DNA of 5,707 bases, taken from contig CAYSIX010000248.1 in NCBI GenBank assembly GCA_964431205.1, positions 1 to 5,707 of the forward strand, given 5' to 3'. The notes under the pieces are model-generated. The model did no database searches and was not told the DNA's origin. It saw only the letters and a list, made by a program, of their open reading frames with translations. The translations under genes and the position numbers were made by a program. Source of the DNA: CAYSIX01 sp964431205 (GTDB taxonomy: Bacteria > Planctomycetota > Phycisphaerae > Phycisphaerales > Phycisphaeraceae). This document shows, piece after piece, positions 4,655 to 5,707 of the stretch. How positions within the stretch are numbered: the first letter of the stretch is position 1; each line of letters begins with the position of its first letter.

Positions 4655-5707
4655 CTAACGGTCCAGTTCCGCCGCGATGATGTTGAGGCTGCCCAGCACG
4701 GCCGGGACGTCGGCCAGCAGGTGCCCCTCGGTCATCTTCCCGAACACCTGGTAGTTGATGAACGACGGCGGTCGCGTCTTGGCGCGCCAGGGCCTGGGCC
4801 CGCCATCGCTGACGATGTAGTAGCCCAGCTCACCGTTGGCCGTCTCGTTCGCCCCGTACGCCTCGGCCACGGGAGCCTCCCACTGGCGATTGGTCATCAC
4901 CAGCTCGAAGTGTTGGATCAGCCCCTCGATCGAGCCGTACACCGACGACTTGGGCGGCTTGATCATCTTGCCATCGTCGTCCGCGTTCATCGGCCCGCCG
5001 GGGATGTCGTCGATCAACTGCTTGATGATCTGCCGCGACTGCTTCATCTCCTCCAGCCGCACGAGGTACCGCGCCAGGCAGTCGCCTGCCGTCGCGATCG
5101 GCACCTTGAACTTCACCGCCGACGAACCCATGCCGTCCCAGTTGTCGGCATAGCACAGATAAGGCTCGTCCTTGCGCAGGTCGCGACGAACGCCCGCCGC
5201 CCGCGCGAGCGGCCCCGTCAGCGACCAGGCGATCGCGTCGTCGTGGCTCACCACCCCGATCCGCTCGGTCCGGTCCCGAAAGATGCGGTTGTTGTTCAGC
5301 AGGCCCTCGATGTCGTCGATCGCCGGCGGGAGCTGCTCGTCGATGAACCGCTTGACCATCCGTTGGAAGGTCTTCTCGTCCGGCAGGTCCATCATCGTCC
5401 CGCCGACGCGGGTGTAGTCCGGGTGGAACCGCTGGCCGGCGATGTAATCCATGATGTCATAGATCCGCTCGCGCTCGTTGAACCCGTACAGGAACGCCGT
5501 GAACGCCCCGAGGTCCAGCGCCGCGGCGCCGACGCACAGCAGGTGGTCCTGGATCCGAGCCAGCTCGGCGAGGATCGTCCGCACCACCTTGCACCGCGGG
5601 GTCAGGCCGATGCCGAACAGCTTCTCCACCGCGTGGTGCCAGGCGATGTCGTTGGCGATCGGCGAGATGTAGTTCATCCGGCTGACGATCGTGACGTACT
5701 GGTTGTA
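4655..5707 (-). CDS. nuoD: NADH-quinone oxidoreductase subunit D (NuoD), N-terminus missing at window edge
   Basis: Partial gene: the frame stays open to the right edge, and 350 codons plus a TAG stop are visible. Family members run a little over 400 residues, so some 60-80 N-terminal residues lie outside the window. NuoD is the 49-kDa-type subunit of complex I, derived from the [NiFe]-hydrogenase large subunit, and forms much of the quinone-reducing site at the cytoplasmic face of the membrane. Visible family motifs, in order, are YNQYVTIVSRMNYISPIAND at the edge, GGTMMDLPDE, NNRIFRDRTERIGVVS, DLRKDEPYL, GDCLARYLVRLEEM, GELGYYIVSDG, RPPSFINYQVF and a C-terminal ADVPAVLGSLNIIAAELDR, which indicates an intact 3' end. 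Between DEPYLCY and KVPIATAGDC there is an apparent extra stretch compared with the usual Y..YDFDVPV..GD arrangement. nuoE follows 99 bases downstream. The internal ATG at 5677 is not taken as the start, because conserved sequence continues upstream of it. Confidence 0.96.
   Translation of the reverse strand, partial: YNQYVTIVSRMNYISPIANDIAWHHAVEKLFGIGLTPRCKVVRTILAELARIQDHLLCVGAAALDLGAFTAFLYGFNERERIYDIMDYIAGQRFHPDYTRVGGTMMDLPDEKTFQRMVKRFIDEQLPPAIDDIEGLLNNNRIFRDRTERIGVVSHDDAIAWSLTGPLARAAGVRRDLRKDEPYLCYADNWDGMGSSAVKFKVPIATAGDCLARYLVRLEEMKQSRQIIKQLIDDIPGGPMNADDDGKMIKPPKSSVYGSIEGLIQHFELVMTNRQWEAPVAEAYGANETANGELGYYIVSDGGPRPWRAKTRPPSFINYQVFGKMTEGHLLADVPAVLGSLNIIAAELDR

Noticed and set aside
1..5707. 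tRNA, rRNA, CRISPR array, insertion sequence or attachment site
   Set aside because: No cloverleaf or rRNA-like stretches, no regularly spaced repeats, no transposase or integrase frame, and no terminal inverted repeats were seen by eye.

Overview
The window comes from a GC-rich bacterial chromosome, and every supported gene lies on the minus strand, so transcription runs from position 5707 towards 1. The core is a piece of a respiratory complex I (NADH:quinone oxidoreductase) locus: the 3' part of nuoD, then nuoE, then nuoF. The high GC content and the look of several small proteins, especially the 65-residue protein after nuoE with its C-terminal TLRRTTIEEVE motif, suggest a planctomycete or a relative. 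That is inference from remembered family resemblance, not a search.

Region by region, in transcription order. At 5707-4655 is nuoD, cut by the window edge. A 99-base spacer with short repeats leads to nuoE (4555-4031). A 53-base spacer with a hairpin follows. Then come four small genes: an uncharacterised 65-residue protein (3977-3780), a HicA-like 72-residue protein (3783-3565), a 98-residue partner (3568-3272), and a 56-residue single-pass membrane protein (3246-3076). The first three are chained by 4-base GTGA and ATGA stop/start overlaps. nuoF (3015-1657) follows after 60 bases. nuoE and nuoF, normally adjacent because their products form one NADH-oxidising unit, are therefore separated by a cassette of accessory genes.

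Downstream of nuoF the locus changes character and nuoG does not follow. A short antitoxin-like ORF (1634-1410) starts 22 bases after nuoF with a good ribosome-binding site. It overlaps what looks like the first two dozen codons of a lost nucleotidyltransferase gene (about 1507-1427), suggesting a decayed nucleotidyltransferase module. Next is a probably exported dienelactone-hydrolase-family enzyme (1387-506) with its Cys-Asp-His triad intact, then a three-helix membrane protein of unknown function (484-2).

Functionally, NuoE and NuoF form the NADH dehydrogenase tip of complex I: FMN and the N3 cluster are in NuoF, N1a is in NuoE. NuoD lies at the quinone-reducing junction. No intrinsic terminator was seen, so one long transcript is possible. 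The most notable features are the toxin/antitoxin-like pair embedded in the nuo operon and the relic module directly after it.
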